From: Flammeovirgaceae bacterium BBD 1991-12
GTDB lineage: Bacteria; Bacteroidota; Bacteroidia; Cytophagales; Cyclobacteriaceae
Direction: 5' to 3'
NCBI GenBank assembly: GCA_001657315.1
Contig: LYSV01000013.1
Span: 1 to 64,000 of the forward strand
Length of the DNA: 64,000 nt
In this document: piece by piece, positions 16,931 to 25,724 of the stretch
How positions within the stretch are numbered: position 1 is the stretch's first letter
How the letters are laid out: every line of letters starts with the position of its first letter
Notes under the pieces: generated by a model
The model's database searches: none
What the model saw: only the letters and a program-made list of their open reading frames with translations
Told to the model about the DNA's origin: nothing
Made by a program: the position numbers and the translations under genes

Positions 16931-18631
16931 ATGTTGACCAGGGCCGGCATATTATCCCGCTTTATCAGAGAGAATAAGCTTACCATCTTCATCACTTTTG
17001 GGGTAAGCTTGTTCTCCAACCTTTTTACCATCATTATTCCGGTAAGTATAGGTAAGTTTTACAATCTGGTTTTCGGATTGAATACTCACCGTTCAAGGAT
17101 CCTGAATTTCCTGCCGGAGTGGTTCTGGGATACCGCACCCCGGTTCCTTACCTTTTTCATAACACTGGTCCTTCTGAAGATCATTTTCGATTTTCTGCAG
17201 CGTTATCAGGTAGGCATAGTGGGTGAGAAGATGCTGTTCACCCTCAGGAACAAACTCCTGGAAGCGCAGCTGCACATGCCCATGCAGGTCTATGATGAAA
17301 AAGGCATTGGCAAGTACCTGCTGCGTCATAGTGGCGACCTTAAAAGCATTCAGAACTACATTACCAAAGGTCTTGTGGGCTTTGGCGTGGATGTGCTATT
17401 GCTCATACTGGTTTTTACGACTATTGGAATGCTGGATGCAGGGCTACTACTCATTATGCTGGTCTTTTTCCCGGTCTTTGGGGTACTCATGTTTTTCATG
17501 AATAAAACCCTGCATACCCTTAGCCTTCGTCAGCGAAATTACAAATCCGGCCTGCTGTCTTTTGTAAACAGTACTTTACGGAGTATTCTGTCACTTAAGG
17601 CCTTTAACCGGCTTACCCCGGAGATGAACCGGTATGCTAAAAGATCGCAGAAGGTTTATGATGCCGGGGTAAAATACCATAGGGTCCGCAGTGCCATTAT
17701 GGCCGTCATTCCCGGGCTGTTGTATGTCATGCTGTTTGCCATTTTGTTGTATACCTGGTATCAGCATGAGTCCGGCACCGTGAATATCGATGCGGGATCA
17801 CTGCTTACTTCTATTTTATTGCTGATCACGGCTATGCCGGTATTCCGCCGTTCCCTAAGAGTAAATACCGTCTGGGAGCTGGGCAATATCTCCTTTACAA
17901 AGCTGCTGGCAGTGCTGAACCACACCAAAGAAGAGGATCCATCACACGTCGACTTCCGCTTCGAGCGGGGAGAGATCGCCTTTCAGGAGGTCAGGTTTCA
18001 ATATTCCGGCGCTGAAAAGAGCATTACCTTCCCTGATTACTTCATTGAATCCGGTAAGATAACACGTATCCATGGTGGGACCGGCTCCGGCAAAACCACC
18101 TTACTGAAACTGCTCATCGGGCTTTATGTCCCCACGGAAGGCCATGTTTTGATCGACCGGCAGGACACCCGGCTAGTTTCCAGAAAATCCCTGCGCAAAG
18201 CCATCACGCTGGTGCCGGAAGACTGGCCTCTGTACGGAAAAACGGTTTTTGAGGCCATCAGCTATAGCCGCAAACCGGAGCGGAGACCGAAGGCAGAGGC
18301 CGTTCTGAACCTCGTCCAGGCCGGTTGCCCAGAGCGTTCAAAGCTTACCCTGGACACCAAAACAGGCGACCTTGGGTGCAACCTCTCCAAAGGGCAAAAG
18401 AAACTGCTCGCCTATGCCCGGGCATTGCTCTGTGACAAACCCATTTTAGTCATCGATGAGCCCTTTAGTGGCCTTGATGGATCTGCCCGGTATCATCTGA
18501 CCAGACTGATCCACGAACTGAGGGGTAAAAAGACTATCGTCATTCTGGATCAATACGAACAGGATGATCACCTGCAGGCGGATAAGGTGCTATCGATAGA
18601 TCGTGATGCTCTGGAAACTACACCTGCTTGA
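16931..18631 (+). CDS. ABC exporter-type transporter (membrane domain plus ATPase) with altered Q- and H-loops
   Basis: This is a 566-residue half-transporter: about six membrane helices in residues 1-310, then an ATPase domain. Walker A (GGTGSGKTTLLKLL), the signature (LSKGQKKLLAYARAL, LSKGQ in place of LSGGQ) and Walker B with the catalytic glutamate (PILVIDEPFSGLD) are present. The Q-loop glutamine is replaced by glutamate (LVPEDWPLYGKT). The switch histidine after the D-loop is missing (KTIVILDQYEQDD instead of a TH motif). A half-transporter should dimerise; the changes suggest slow or regulated hydrolysis. It is coupled to the upstream P-loop NTPase gene. The substrate is unknown. A long hairpin lies 40 bp downstream. 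Confidence 0.85.
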   Translation: MLTRAGILSRFIRENKLTIFITFGVSLFSNLFTIIIPVSIGKFYNLVFGLNTHRSRILNFLPEWFWDTAPRFLTFFITLVLLKIIFDFLQRYQVGIVGEKMLFTLRNKLLEAQLHMPMQVYDEKGIGKYLLRHSGDLKSIQNYITKGLVGFGVDVLLLILVFTTIGMLDAGLLLIMLVFFPVFGVLMFFMNKTLHTLSLRQRNYKSGLLSFVNSTLRSILSLKAFNRLTPEMNRYAKRSQKVYDAGVKYHRVRSAIMAVIPGLLYVMLFAILLYTWYQHESGTVNIDAGSLLTSILLLITAMPVFRRSLRVNTVWELGNISFTKLLAVLNHTKEEDPSHVDFRFERGEIAFQEVRFQYSGAEKSITFPDYFIESGKITRIHGGTGSGKTTLLKLLIGLYVPTEGHVLIDRQDTRLVSRKSLRKAITLVPEDWPLYGKTVFEAISYSRKPERRPKAEAVLNLVQAGCPERSKLTLDTKTGDLGCNLSKGQKKLLAYARALLCDKPILVIDEPFSGLDGSARYHLTRLIHELRGKKTIVILDQYEQDDHLQADKVLSIDRDALETTPA

Positions 18632-18670
18632 CAGTTTTAAGACTTTATATCTGTTCTATTATTGTGAATA

Positions 18671-18744
18671 GTCTATGGTAATTCAGTCGATGGTCCATAG
18701 TATCTTTCTCATCCCTATGGGCCATCGACTGAATTACCATAGAC
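18671..18744. repeat. Long inverted repeat: 30-nt arms, 14-nt loop
   Basis: Arms 18671-18700 and 18715-18744 are complementary at 29 of 30 positions; the single exception would be a G-U pair in RNA. There is no T-run after it, so it is not a standard terminator for the ABC gene, although it lies 40 bp after that stop. It could be a miniature element or a stable RNA hairpin. Confidence 0.85.
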
Positions 18745-19302
18745 CACCTGTCCACATATATCTCAACCCCTTTTTCTACCCTTCACCGAAAATAATGGAA
18801 ACGTTTGCAGTTCAGGCATTGAAAATGAGTGCAAGACTTGTCAAAAAAGGGAAAATTTTTTAATCTTTGCCTGTTACAAAACGGAACCTGTGTTTGTTCT
18901 TGAATAAGTTGCACAGCTACGTTCATTGTAAACACGATAACACACGCGTCTCATGAATGCTTTATTTACGAAAGTCTGGCCTATGAGAACACTGCTATAA
19001 TTGTTATGGAACCATACTGAAGTTGGCAACAATACATAACAATTTCCAATATGATTTTCATCACAATTTTTTTGTGACATTATCAGAAAATTTAATGATC
19101 CGGTTTTAACAGAAACCGTGATCGTCCCGAATCTGTGATCCTGCCGTGCTGGTTTTAAAAGAGCGGGATCATACTGGTTGTCCCTTATTGGGTTTGACGA
19201 AGAACAGATGTATTCGATCTGAACAAGGTCGATAGTATCCAGAGTTTCGCCATTTCCCTATTGATATTACCCATAGTATATACAACCTATAACCCCTGAC
19301 CC
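18745..19302. other. Non-coding gap before the ECF sigma gene
   Basis: No convincing gene is present. The short frames here lack family features. I see no clear promoter box before 19303. Confidence 0.4.
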
Positions 19303-19878
19303 ATGAAAACAAAGGCCGGCGAAACACTCCATTCCAACGGAAGACGGCAGGAAGAATGGGTGGATACTTCCACCATGACGATCTCCTATATGTACAAAAT
19401 GCACTTTGACCAGCTCACCCGGTACGGCTTGAAATTCGCCGATATTGACCGTGTACAGGACTGTATACAGGAGTTGTTCCTTGACTTTATCCGAAAACCT
19501 CTGAAAACAGACCAGCCACAGTCCATACAGGCGTACCTGAAAGGCTGTCTGAAATATAAGCTGATGAAAAAACCGAAACACGAGCAGCAGGAGATCTCTG
19601 AAAGCCAGCTCAACCAGCAAATGCTGGGCAGGATTGCTGCCATACAGGACGAAACTACCATACCCGACCGGCTGATCGAAACCCCTGAGAGCAACCTTTC
19701 GATCGCCTTCCGCCGGCTGTCCTTCCGTAGCCGCAAAGCGCTGTTGCTACACTATGTGAAAGGCCTTTCCCACAGACAGCTGGCCGAAACCTTCGACCTG
19801 AATACGGAAGAAGCCGCCCGTTCTGTAGTACATCGGGCCAAGGAGCAGCTGAGGAAAATGATCAAGGAGATGGGGTGA
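19303..19878 (+). CDS. ECF-type RNA polymerase sigma factor
   Basis: This 191-residue sigma-70 family protein has both functional regions. Region 2 spans about residues 25-85, with DIDRVQDCIQELFLDFIRKP as the core-binding and -10 recognition segment. Region 4 spans about 125-190, with RRLSFRSRKALLLHYVKGLS, HRQLAETFDL and VVHRAKEQLRKMI as the -35-binding helix-turn-helix. No anti-sigma factor is adjacent, which is unusual in Bacteroidota. The start at ATG 19303 gives a normal length. The next genes (MauE-like, DUF6520) lie 650 bp away, so a regulatory link is possible but not shown. Confidence 0.85.
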   Translation: MKTKAGETLHSNGRRQEEWVDTSTMTISYMYKMHFDQLTRYGLKFADIDRVQDCIQELFLDFIRKPLKTDQPQSIQAYLKGCLKYKLMKKPKHEQQEISESQLNQQMLGRIAAIQDETTIPDRLIETPESNLSIAFRRLSFRSRKALLLHYVKGLSHRQLAETFDLNTEEAARSVVHRAKEQLRKMIKEMG

Positions 19879-19879
19879 A

Positions 19880-19924
19880 GGTTTAATGTTTTAAGTTCAA
19901 CGTTCTAAGTTCAATGTTGAACTA
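19880..19924. repeat. GTTGAAC-type degenerate short repeats after the sigma gene
   Basis: Imperfect alternating copies of a 7-8-nt unit (AAGTTCAACGTTCTAAG, TTCAATGTTGAAC) that can fold into a weak hairpin. Similar sequence is found at other gene ends in this window. Confidence 0.5.
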
Positions 19925-20536
19925 ATTTGAATTTGGGATAACAATTCATAAAAAAGACTATTATCGTCGCTGAGAGAACGTAATATTCAAAAAATGCTGA
20001 AAGCGGGATGGCATGTGTCAACTCAACTTAAAACGCTGAACTCCCGCAACACTTAATGGGATGAAAAGTTCCGACAGGGAAGTAAAAAGATCCAGAAGGT
20101 CGCTGAATAACTGCCTGCGCAGATAAATGGTCGTTTCTCACAGATAAAGTCCTGATTTATAATAAAATCACAAAAAATTAGCGTTTCAATAATATTGAAA
20201 TTTTTTCACACTGACTATGAATGAGTTAAAGGCAATCCGAAAAAATAAATCCATTTTGCACGAAACGTTTGGCCCCTTTTACTACTCATATAGACGAAGG
20301 GCAACCAAAAGATTCGGACAACGCCCAACTGCAAACGAGCAGATAAACCAGCAAGTAAATTTAACCTAAACCAATCGTGTGAACAGTCGGGTGGCGACAC
20401 TCGGCTGAGCACAAATCCTTAATTATTAAATGATGAATTTGAATAGTAACGTCACGTAACCGTAACCAACCTTAAAACAGAAAACCGGAAAACACAAAAC
20501 CAACAGCAAACTACCATCTAACAACGAAACGCCCCC
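19925..20536. other. Non-coding gap before the MauE-like gene
   Basis: No supported gene; the one minus-strand frame here has no domain or homology signal I recognise. It presumably contains the promoter of the MauE/DUF6520 cluster. Confidence 0.4.
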
Positions 20537-21031
20537 ATGAAAAGAATCACGTTAGAGATCATCTGCTTTCTTTTTATACTCTTGTTCACCTACGCTGCGG
20601 TGACGAAGCTGATGGACTACCAGAAATTTACGGTGCAGATAGGGCAATCGCCCCTGCTCACCAACTATGCCGGCGTGCTGGCCTGGGCGGTGCCGGTGGT
20701 AGAGTTGATCATAGCCGGCATGCTGGCATTGTCCCGGCTGCGGCGGATCGGATTATATGCAGCATTTACCCTTATGGTAATGTTCACGGCCTACATCGTG
20801 GCCATCCTGCAGCTGGACTCCGGCATCCCCTGCTCCTGCGGCGGCGTACTGGAGGCCATGGGCTGGACCGAGCACCTGATCTTTAACAGCGTATTTGTAC
20901 TGCTCGGCATAGCAGGCATCCTGCTCCACGCCGGAGAAGAAGATAGTAACAGTCCCTTGACAAAAGAACAAAAACAGGAAAAACAGGAAAACACAGTACC
21001 ACAAGACCTCGGGGTCTCCAACCCCACCTAA
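20537..21031 (+). CDS. MauE/DoxX-like redox-associated membrane protein
   Basis: The 164-residue protein has four membrane helices (residues about 5-25, 45-65, 75-95 and 115-135), as in MauE and DoxX-like proteins. The MauE-type feature is the paired-cysteine loop SGIPCSCGGVLEAMGW between helices 3 and 4. MauE supports disulfide formation in methylamine dehydrogenase; in Bacteroidota, small MauE relatives of this size occur beside DUF6520 genes, which is the case here. A role in electron transfer or disulfide formation for the secreted neighbours is therefore a reasonable inference. The C-terminal tail is charged and cytoplasmic-looking (KEQKQEKQ). Confidence 0.82.
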   Translation: MKRITLEIICFLFILLFTYAAVTKLMDYQKFTVQIGQSPLLTNYAGVLAWAVPVVELIIAGMLALSRLRRIGLYAAFTLMVMFTAYIVAILQLDSGIPCSCGGVLEAMGWTEHLIFNSVFVLLGIAGILLHAGEEDSNSPLTKEQKQEKQENTVPQDLGVSNPT

Positions 21032-21184
21032 TAACTTAATAACCAATAACTAACAACTAACAACGACTACATGACCTAAACTCTACCAAACCGGGCTACA
21101 CACGACTACACAAGGCCCAAACGAAATTTTGACGCGCGACAAGATCAGGGATAAGCCGAAAACCTGTAAACAGAGTAGGCGATA

Positions 21185-21203
21185 TTAGTTTAACCCAAAT
21201 TTT
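21185..21203 (+). promoter_or_regulatory. Leader motif shared by the two DUF6520 genes (copy 1)
   Basis: TTAGTTTAACCCAAATTTT lies 13 bp before the first gene; the same motif with two changes lies at 21545-21563 before the second. The upstream sequence was probably duplicated together with the gene. Confidence 0.55.
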
Positions 21204-21216
21204 AAATTTTACGATT

Positions 21217-21489
21217 ATGAACAGATTAAAAAATGTTTTGGCAGGATTGGCTTTTGTATTTGCTATCAGCGCAGCTTTTGCTTTTACTACCAGAACCGGT
21301 TATGTATACAATTCGTCGACAGGTGGCGCTGATGCAGTTACAGTTGAACAGGAATGTCAACTTCAAAATCCTGTTATTTGTACAGCTTTCGGCCAGTGGG
21401 TTTTTGATACACCCCTTGATGCTATCAATGCAGCAGGAAGTCAAAGTGACCCAAATGCCACTGGTCTACTGAAAAAGCCAATGCAATAA
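21217..21489 (+). CDS. DUF6520-type small secreted protein, copy 1
   Basis: The 90-residue protein has a signal peptide (residues 1-22, ending AAFAFT). The mature region of about 65 residues contains YVYNSSTGGADAVTV, the conserved QNPVICTAFGQWVF and DPNATG. It is about 60% identical by eye to the next gene, so the pair is a tandem duplication. Copy 1 keeps two cysteines (ECQ and ICT) but has lost two others found in copy 2: glycine replaces Cys in TRTGYVY, and leucine replaces Cys in TGLLKK. The function is unknown; it may be a secreted peptide matured with help from the MauE-like protein. It is followed by a terminator hairpin. Confidence 0.8.
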   Translation: MNRLKNVLAGLAFVFAISAAFAFTTRTGYVYNSSTGGADAVTVEQECQLQNPVICTAFGQWVFDTPLDAINAAGSQSDPNATGLLKKPMQ

Positions 21490-21506
21490 TTAAAAATTGA
21501 CAAGAG

Positions 21507-21546
21507 ATGAACTGGCGGCTCAATGCTGCCAGTTCATTTGTTTTTT
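21507..21546 (+). terminator. Intrinsic terminator between the two DUF6520 genes
   Basis: A 10-bp perfect stem (ATGAACTGGC at 21507-21516 with its complement at 21528-21537) is followed by TTGTTTTTT. It should give copy 1 higher expression than copy 2 unless copy 2 has its own promoter. Confidence 0.75.
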
Positions 21547-21563
21547 AGTTTAATTCAAATTTT
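21545..21563 (+). promoter_or_regulatory. Leader motif shared by the two DUF6520 genes (copy 2)
   Basis: TTAGTTTAATTCAAATTTT matches the copy 1 motif at 17 of 19 positions and lies 15 bp before the GTG start at 21579. Confidence 0.55.
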
Positions 21564-21578
21564 GGAAATAAAAATACC

Positions 21579-21854
21579 GTGAAAAGAGTAAAGAATGTCC
21601 TAGTTACCTTGGCCTTTACTTTTGCCATAGGGGCTTCATTTGCTTTTTCTGGCACCAAGACCTGCTACGTATATAATTCATCAACAATGGGTGCTGATCC
21701 GGTCACAGTATTTCCAGATTGTCAAATTCTTCAAAATCCTATTATTTGTACTGCTTTCGGCCAATGGGTTTTTAGCACACCTATTGATGCTATCAAGGCA
21801 GCTGGGAGTCAAAGCGATCCGAATGCTATTGGCCTCTGCAAAAAAACCATTTAA
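21579..21854 (+). CDS. DUF6520-type small secreted protein, copy 2
   Basis: This 91-residue paralogue of the preceding gene has a signal peptide (residues 1-23, ending SFAFSG). The mature part has four cysteines: TKTCYVY, FPDCQI, IICTAF and GLCKK. Copy 1 lacks the first and the last of these, which suggests that those two form one disulfide and the inner two another. Strong conservation of NPIICTAFGQWVFSTPIDAI indicates selection on the mature peptide. The start is GTG; no in-frame ATG gives the signal peptide. It precedes the beta-rich membrane-anchored protein by 109 bp. Confidence 0.8.
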   Translation: MKRVKNVLVTLAFTFAIGASFAFSGTKTCYVYNSSTMGADPVTVFPDCQILQNPIICTAFGQWVFSTPIDAIKAAGSQSDPNAIGLCKKTI

Positions 21855-21963
21855 TATATCCATATCAACCCAAAACCATGATGAAAGATCTGTCATTAAA
21901 CATTATCTCTAAAGTATAACTCAACGTATTGGAAATTATATCTTAGAATCAAATTCTGAAAAG

Positions 21964-23040
21964 ATGAAAAAAAAGATAGTGCCAATATTAATGTTATTCC
22001 TTTTTAGTCTGATCACTGTATTTTTTCTGTATTTTACTTCCGACAAAAAATCCTATAAACCTCACCCGTTTGAACGTTCTTTTCCCAAGAGGCCCGTTTT
22101 AGAGAGGTCGGGACAAATAGATACTAAGTACAATACTTACTACATTGCTGGTTTTACAGCTAGTGATATTTATCTGGGAAACACAACTGCTCCTTTACAT
22201 GTACTTAAGATTAATTTTGCATTACGGGATACTCAACATATTCAAATTCGGAAACCGAAAGAAACACAGTTAAAAGCAAGCCAGTTAGCAATTGATTCAC
22301 CGTATGTCTACATATCAGATCTGCATCTCCATAAACATTTTCGAGGAACGTTATTGGATTTTTCAATAAAGCCAGTAGCAACCCAGCAAGCCTTCTTAGC
22401 AGAAGCTGTACCGATGAATAACACCTCTTTTGCCATCAGAACATGGAAGGACAGTGCGAGAGAACTTGTATTGGCAAAACAAACGAACTACCGTCCATAT
22501 CTAAAAAAAGCTCCTGAAATTCTTGAGAAACAGGTGGACGGTGTGTTTTGTACCGATGGTATGTTGCACTATAATCGGGAATTGGAGAGGTTGATATATG
22601 TGTATTTTTATCGTAATCAGTTTATATGTATGGATACCAGTTTAAATGTGATTTTCCGGGAGAACACAATAGACACTGTAAGCCAGACTCAAATAGAACT
22701 TGCGAAAGTTAAATCAAATGAGTCCATTACTACTTCTGCTCCACCTCTCATTACGAACGGGATCAGTTGTACATCCAGCAACTTACTTCTCATTAACTCC
22801 AAACTTTTGTCCCAAAATGAAGAACCAGATCTGTTTCATGCCAACTCTGTGATTGATGTGTATGATCTTACCAGGCACGGCAATTACCTGTTTAGTTTTT
22901 ATCTACCAGCCTTCAGAAAAAATAAAATGAGAACTTTTAAAGTATTTAGGAACAAACTCGTAGCCATTTATGATCATTATATTGCTATATTCGACTTACC
23001 CGATGAGTTCGGCCAACAGACCATAGGGTCTCCCATGTGA
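21964..23040 (+). CDS. Membrane-anchored beta-propeller-like protein of the MauE/DUF6520 cluster
   Basis: The 358-residue protein has one N-terminal membrane helix (IVPILMLFLFSLITVFFLYF) and a periplasmic domain of short strands: YYIAGFTASDIYLGNTTAPL, SPYVYISDLHLHKHFRG and NYLFSFYLPAFR. These recur in a pattern suggestive of a beta-propeller, without a clear named repeat. Proteins that begin the mature part with YIAGxTxxxIYLGNxTAP are, from memory, usually found beside MauE-like and DUF6520 genes in Bacteroidota. The function is unknown; a substrate-binding or sensor role for the secreted peptides is a guess. The gene ends the plus-strand cluster. Confidence 0.7.
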   Translation: MKKKIVPILMLFLFSLITVFFLYFTSDKKSYKPHPFERSFPKRPVLERSGQIDTKYNTYYIAGFTASDIYLGNTTAPLHVLKINFALRDTQHIQIRKPKETQLKASQLAIDSPYVYISDLHLHKHFRGTLLDFSIKPVATQQAFLAEAVPMNNTSFAIRTWKDSARELVLAKQTNYRPYLKKAPEILEKQVDGVFCTDGMLHYNRELERLIYVYFYRNQFICMDTSLNVIFRENTIDTVSQTQIELAKVKSNESITTSAPPLITNGISCTSSNLLLINSKLLSQNEEPDLFHANSVIDVYDLTRHGNYLFSFYLPAFRKNKMRTFKVFRNKLVAIYDHYIAIFDLPDEFGQQTIGSPM

Positions 23041-23306
23041 TCATGTAAGCAATAAGGATTGATTATTTCGATTTAAAGCCAAGCTCAAAGTTAACAAGAA
23101 TAAAAGGAGGCTTCCACTCAACTAAAATGGTGGAAAGGGAGCTATAGATTGCCAAACTTCCATTTCAGCTATAAATATTTGTTAGGCAGCTAATGAAAGT
23201 TATGGCAATTATTAACCTAAACCAAAATTTTACTCCGCTGACCTCCTCTTGTTTTGTTCAAATTCCTGTCAGAATTAATTCATATTGTAGTTAGCTTCAT
23301 TTAACA

Positions 23307-24017
23307 TTAGTAGCTGTTTATCTGTCTCACTGATAAACTGTTTATACCATTGTTATCCCTGAACCCTACCAACGCCAGCGTCAGGCTTTTGAACATGGGT
23401 GCGAACAGGAATCCACCGGCCAGAGAATTTCCGCCAATATCCTTTACCTGTACTGAGTAAAATACATTAGCGCTGGTAGCCATCACCGATTCAAAGGAAG
23501 ATATCTCCCTATAGGAAAGTGTTTCAAATTCCTGTTCTACCCCTGTTAATTCGAAACGAACTTCTCCCGAATCAGGTGAAAGATTAATAAAACGAACACC
23601 GATTACACTGTCAGCAGTAACCAATGGTTCGTCCCTCAGTAATAGCCCTTCAACATTTTCAGATTGACCGGTTAAAAAAAGTGTATAGACATCACCAGCT
23701 TGAAAATTCACTACCTCTTGGTAGATAGTAGATAGTGTATCGCTAGACGGCACAACAACAAGATCATTCGCAACGTTTGACAACAACGTCAACCTAGTAC
23801 TACTACCTAACGTTAATATAGAATTATTGGAATAATCTATATCTCTTCCAAAATAATTGACATGGACACCCGGAGCATCAGGAATGCCATTTACAACTTT
23901 TAACGACGCAGGAAAAAGCGTCTCCTCATTTTCTTCACACGAAAAAGTAAAGCAACATAATAGGGTCAGAATGATCAATTTGTAATAATTTTCCATAATT
24001 AAACTTTTTATATTCAT
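23307..24017 (-). CDS. DUF4397 domain lipoprotein
   Basis: The 236-residue product has a lipoprotein signal (LLCCFTFSC lipobox) and an acidic linker. The repeat-like beta domain of DUF4397 follows: SLKVVNGIPDAPGVHVNYFG, then VNFQAGDVYTLFLTG and IGVRFINLSPDSGEVRFELTG. Members are surface or periplasmic proteins of unknown role, common in Bacteroidota. An in-frame ATG at 23996 would shorten the signal to a more usual length; I list the longer frame. It lies 170 bp downstream of the protease gene on the same strand and may be read from the same transcript. Confidence 0.82.
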   Translation of the reverse strand: MNIKSLIMENYYKLIILTLLCCFTFSCEENEETLFPASLKVVNGIPDAPGVHVNYFGRDIDYSNNSILTLGSSTRLTLLSNVANDLVVVPSSDTLSTIYQEVVNFQAGDVYTLFLTGQSENVEGLLLRDEPLVTADSVIGVRFINLSPDSGEVRFELTGVEQEFETLSYREISSFESVMATSANVFYSVQVKDIGGNSLAGGFLFAPMFKSLTLALVGFRDNNGINSLSVRQINSY

Positions 24018-24187
24018 TAATGTTTATTCTGCGATACTCATGCCCCTTCTTTAGAACCTGACCAGCATTCAGAACTGCCATAGGGACTTTTCTGAGTCTC
24101 TCTTTTAAAAATTTTACCAAAACCAATGGGATCATATTATCCTCCCTATAAGGAGCAGAATAAATGTGTTATATGATTGATCTGTTC

Positions 24188-25720
24188 TCATATACCTTTT
24201 GATATTTTATGTGCCATGAGCAGGGCGTTGTAGGCATTGAGTATACGACCGGATTGGCAGAGTTCAGTGAAGGGTTTCATTTCATTGGTGCCGGGCACTA
24301 TCACTTTAAAGGGGACTTCTATTCCTGAGTCCATGATGATCTTTTTTACATGGATGGCGGTGAGCTCCGGATAGTAAGACCGGATCAAAACCGCCACACC
24401 TGCCACAGCTGGAGCAGCCATGGAAGTACCCTGCTGAAAGCCATATTCATTATTAGGTAAGGTGGAGTAGATATGGGAACCCGGAGCAAAAATGTCTACA
24501 TTTTGTCTGCCATAATTGGAAAATTCTGACACCAGCTTCTCGTTAAAATAGCGGGTGGTGGCTCCCACTGTGATAACGTTATTGGCAATCTCAACGCCAT
24601 CCTTGTTATCGGAAGGAAAGTTGTCTTCCAGATCAATATTCTTTTGATCATTTCCGGCGGCATGGATAAGCAACACATCTTTTACCGCTGCATATTGAAT
24701 CGCTTCCTGCACCCAGTCAGCATGCTCTGAATACCCCTTGCCAAAACTCATATTGACCACCTTTGCTCCATTGTCCACGGCGTAACGAATTGCTAAGGCC
24801 ACATCTTTATCATACTCATCTCCGTCAGGGATAGTACGAATCGGTATGATGGTTTCATTCCTAGATATTGCTGCCAATATCCCTGTTACGTGAGTACCAT
24901 GAGACTCCTTGTCCTTAAAACCAATAATATTAGGATTGCCATAATCCTGGTCAGACCAATCATGAGGATCGTCTCCTATATACACTTCACGAGGGTCGTA
25001 GTACAGATTGTAATGATACATAGCCTGGGCTTCCAAATGTTGGAAATACTTTTTAGTACCTTCCGGCACAGAAGACATATCCAATGCTGTAAACCTTGCA
25101 TACTGCTCCCCAACCTGTGTGGATCTCATCTCGTATTCCTGTAGCAGACTATCATAATTATAAATGCCTTTCCTCTGATTATATTCGTGGCGGGCGACTA
25201 TGCGGCTGATAGCATACGGAGCATAAAGCATATCGTACATTTTGTTTCCCAAAAAGTTCCATCCAAGGGTATCATCTACGTAGCCGTTTTGATCATCATC
25301 TACCTGATTACCTGAGATCTCATCATCATTTATCCATACATTTTTTTTCAGGTCCTTATGCTCGATATCTATACCTGAATCAATGACACCTGCTATGATT
25401 TGTATACCTTCTCTATTCTTGAGAAAATCATAGGCTCCGTAAAGATTGATACCTGGGATTGAATCTTTTCTAATATCCATAAATGGCCATATTTTGACTT
25501 CCTCCTCTGTCAAAGCTGCTTGCTTATAGATAATGTCGCTGGTGTCAGTGATAGGTCGCAGCGTGGTGCAACTTGAAATAAATATCAGAGCCGCTATTAA
25601 GCATAAAGGCTCCCTTGCTCTTGCTATGAAACATGGGATGTTTACAACTTGCCTGAAATATTTCGAGAGAAAGATAGAAACTCCTAAGGGTTGCCGTTTG
25701 CACTGATACTTTTTGCTCAT
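24188..25720 (-). CDS. S8 family serine protease (subtilase), lipoprotein
   Basis: This is a 510-residue subtilisin-type endopeptidase with an intact catalytic triad: D114 (GVIDSGIDIEHKDL), H274 (ESHGTHVTGILAA) and S433 (GTSMAAPAVAGVA). An oxyanion-hole region is present at AAGNDQ. About 160 residues separate D and H, more than in plain subtilisins, so an insertion is present there. The N-terminus has a basic stretch and then a lipobox (IFISSC, C51), so the mature enzyme is probably anchored at the outer membrane. It follows the TlpA-DUF3738 gene by 4 bp and is the last gene of the SusCD-type locus, where it could process peptide substrates. Confidence 0.93.
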   Translation of the reverse strand: MSKKYQCKRQPLGVSIFLSKYFRQVVNIPCFIARAREPLCLIAALIFISSCTTLRPITDTSDIIYKQAALTEEEVKIWPFMDIRKDSIPGINLYGAYDFLKNREGIQIIAGVIDSGIDIEHKDLKKNVWINDDEISGNQVDDDQNGYVDDTLGWNFLGNKMYDMLYAPYAISRIVARHEYNQRKGIYNYDSLLQEYEMRSTQVGEQYARFTALDMSSVPEGTKKYFQHLEAQAMYHYNLYYDPREVYIGDDPHDWSDQDYGNPNIIGFKDKESHGTHVTGILAAISRNETIIPIRTIPDGDEYDKDVALAIRYAVDNGAKVVNMSFGKGYSEHADWVQEAIQYAAVKDVLLIHAAGNDQKNIDLEDNFPSDNKDGVEIANNVITVGATTRYFNEKLVSEFSNYGRQNVDIFAPGSHIYSTLPNNEYGFQQGTSMAAPAVAGVAVLIRSYYPELTAIHVKKIIMDSGIEVPFKVIVPGTNEMKPFTELCQSGRILNAYNALLMAHKISKGI

Positions 25721-25724
25721 TATT

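Noticed and set aside
18874-19080. A 68-residue minus-strand frame before the ECF sigma gene
   Set aside because: The composition looks random, with no signal peptide and no family; it is treated as non-coding.
20215-20412. A 65-residue minus-strand frame before the MauE-like gene
   Set aside because: No family features; it opposes the leader of the plus-strand cluster.
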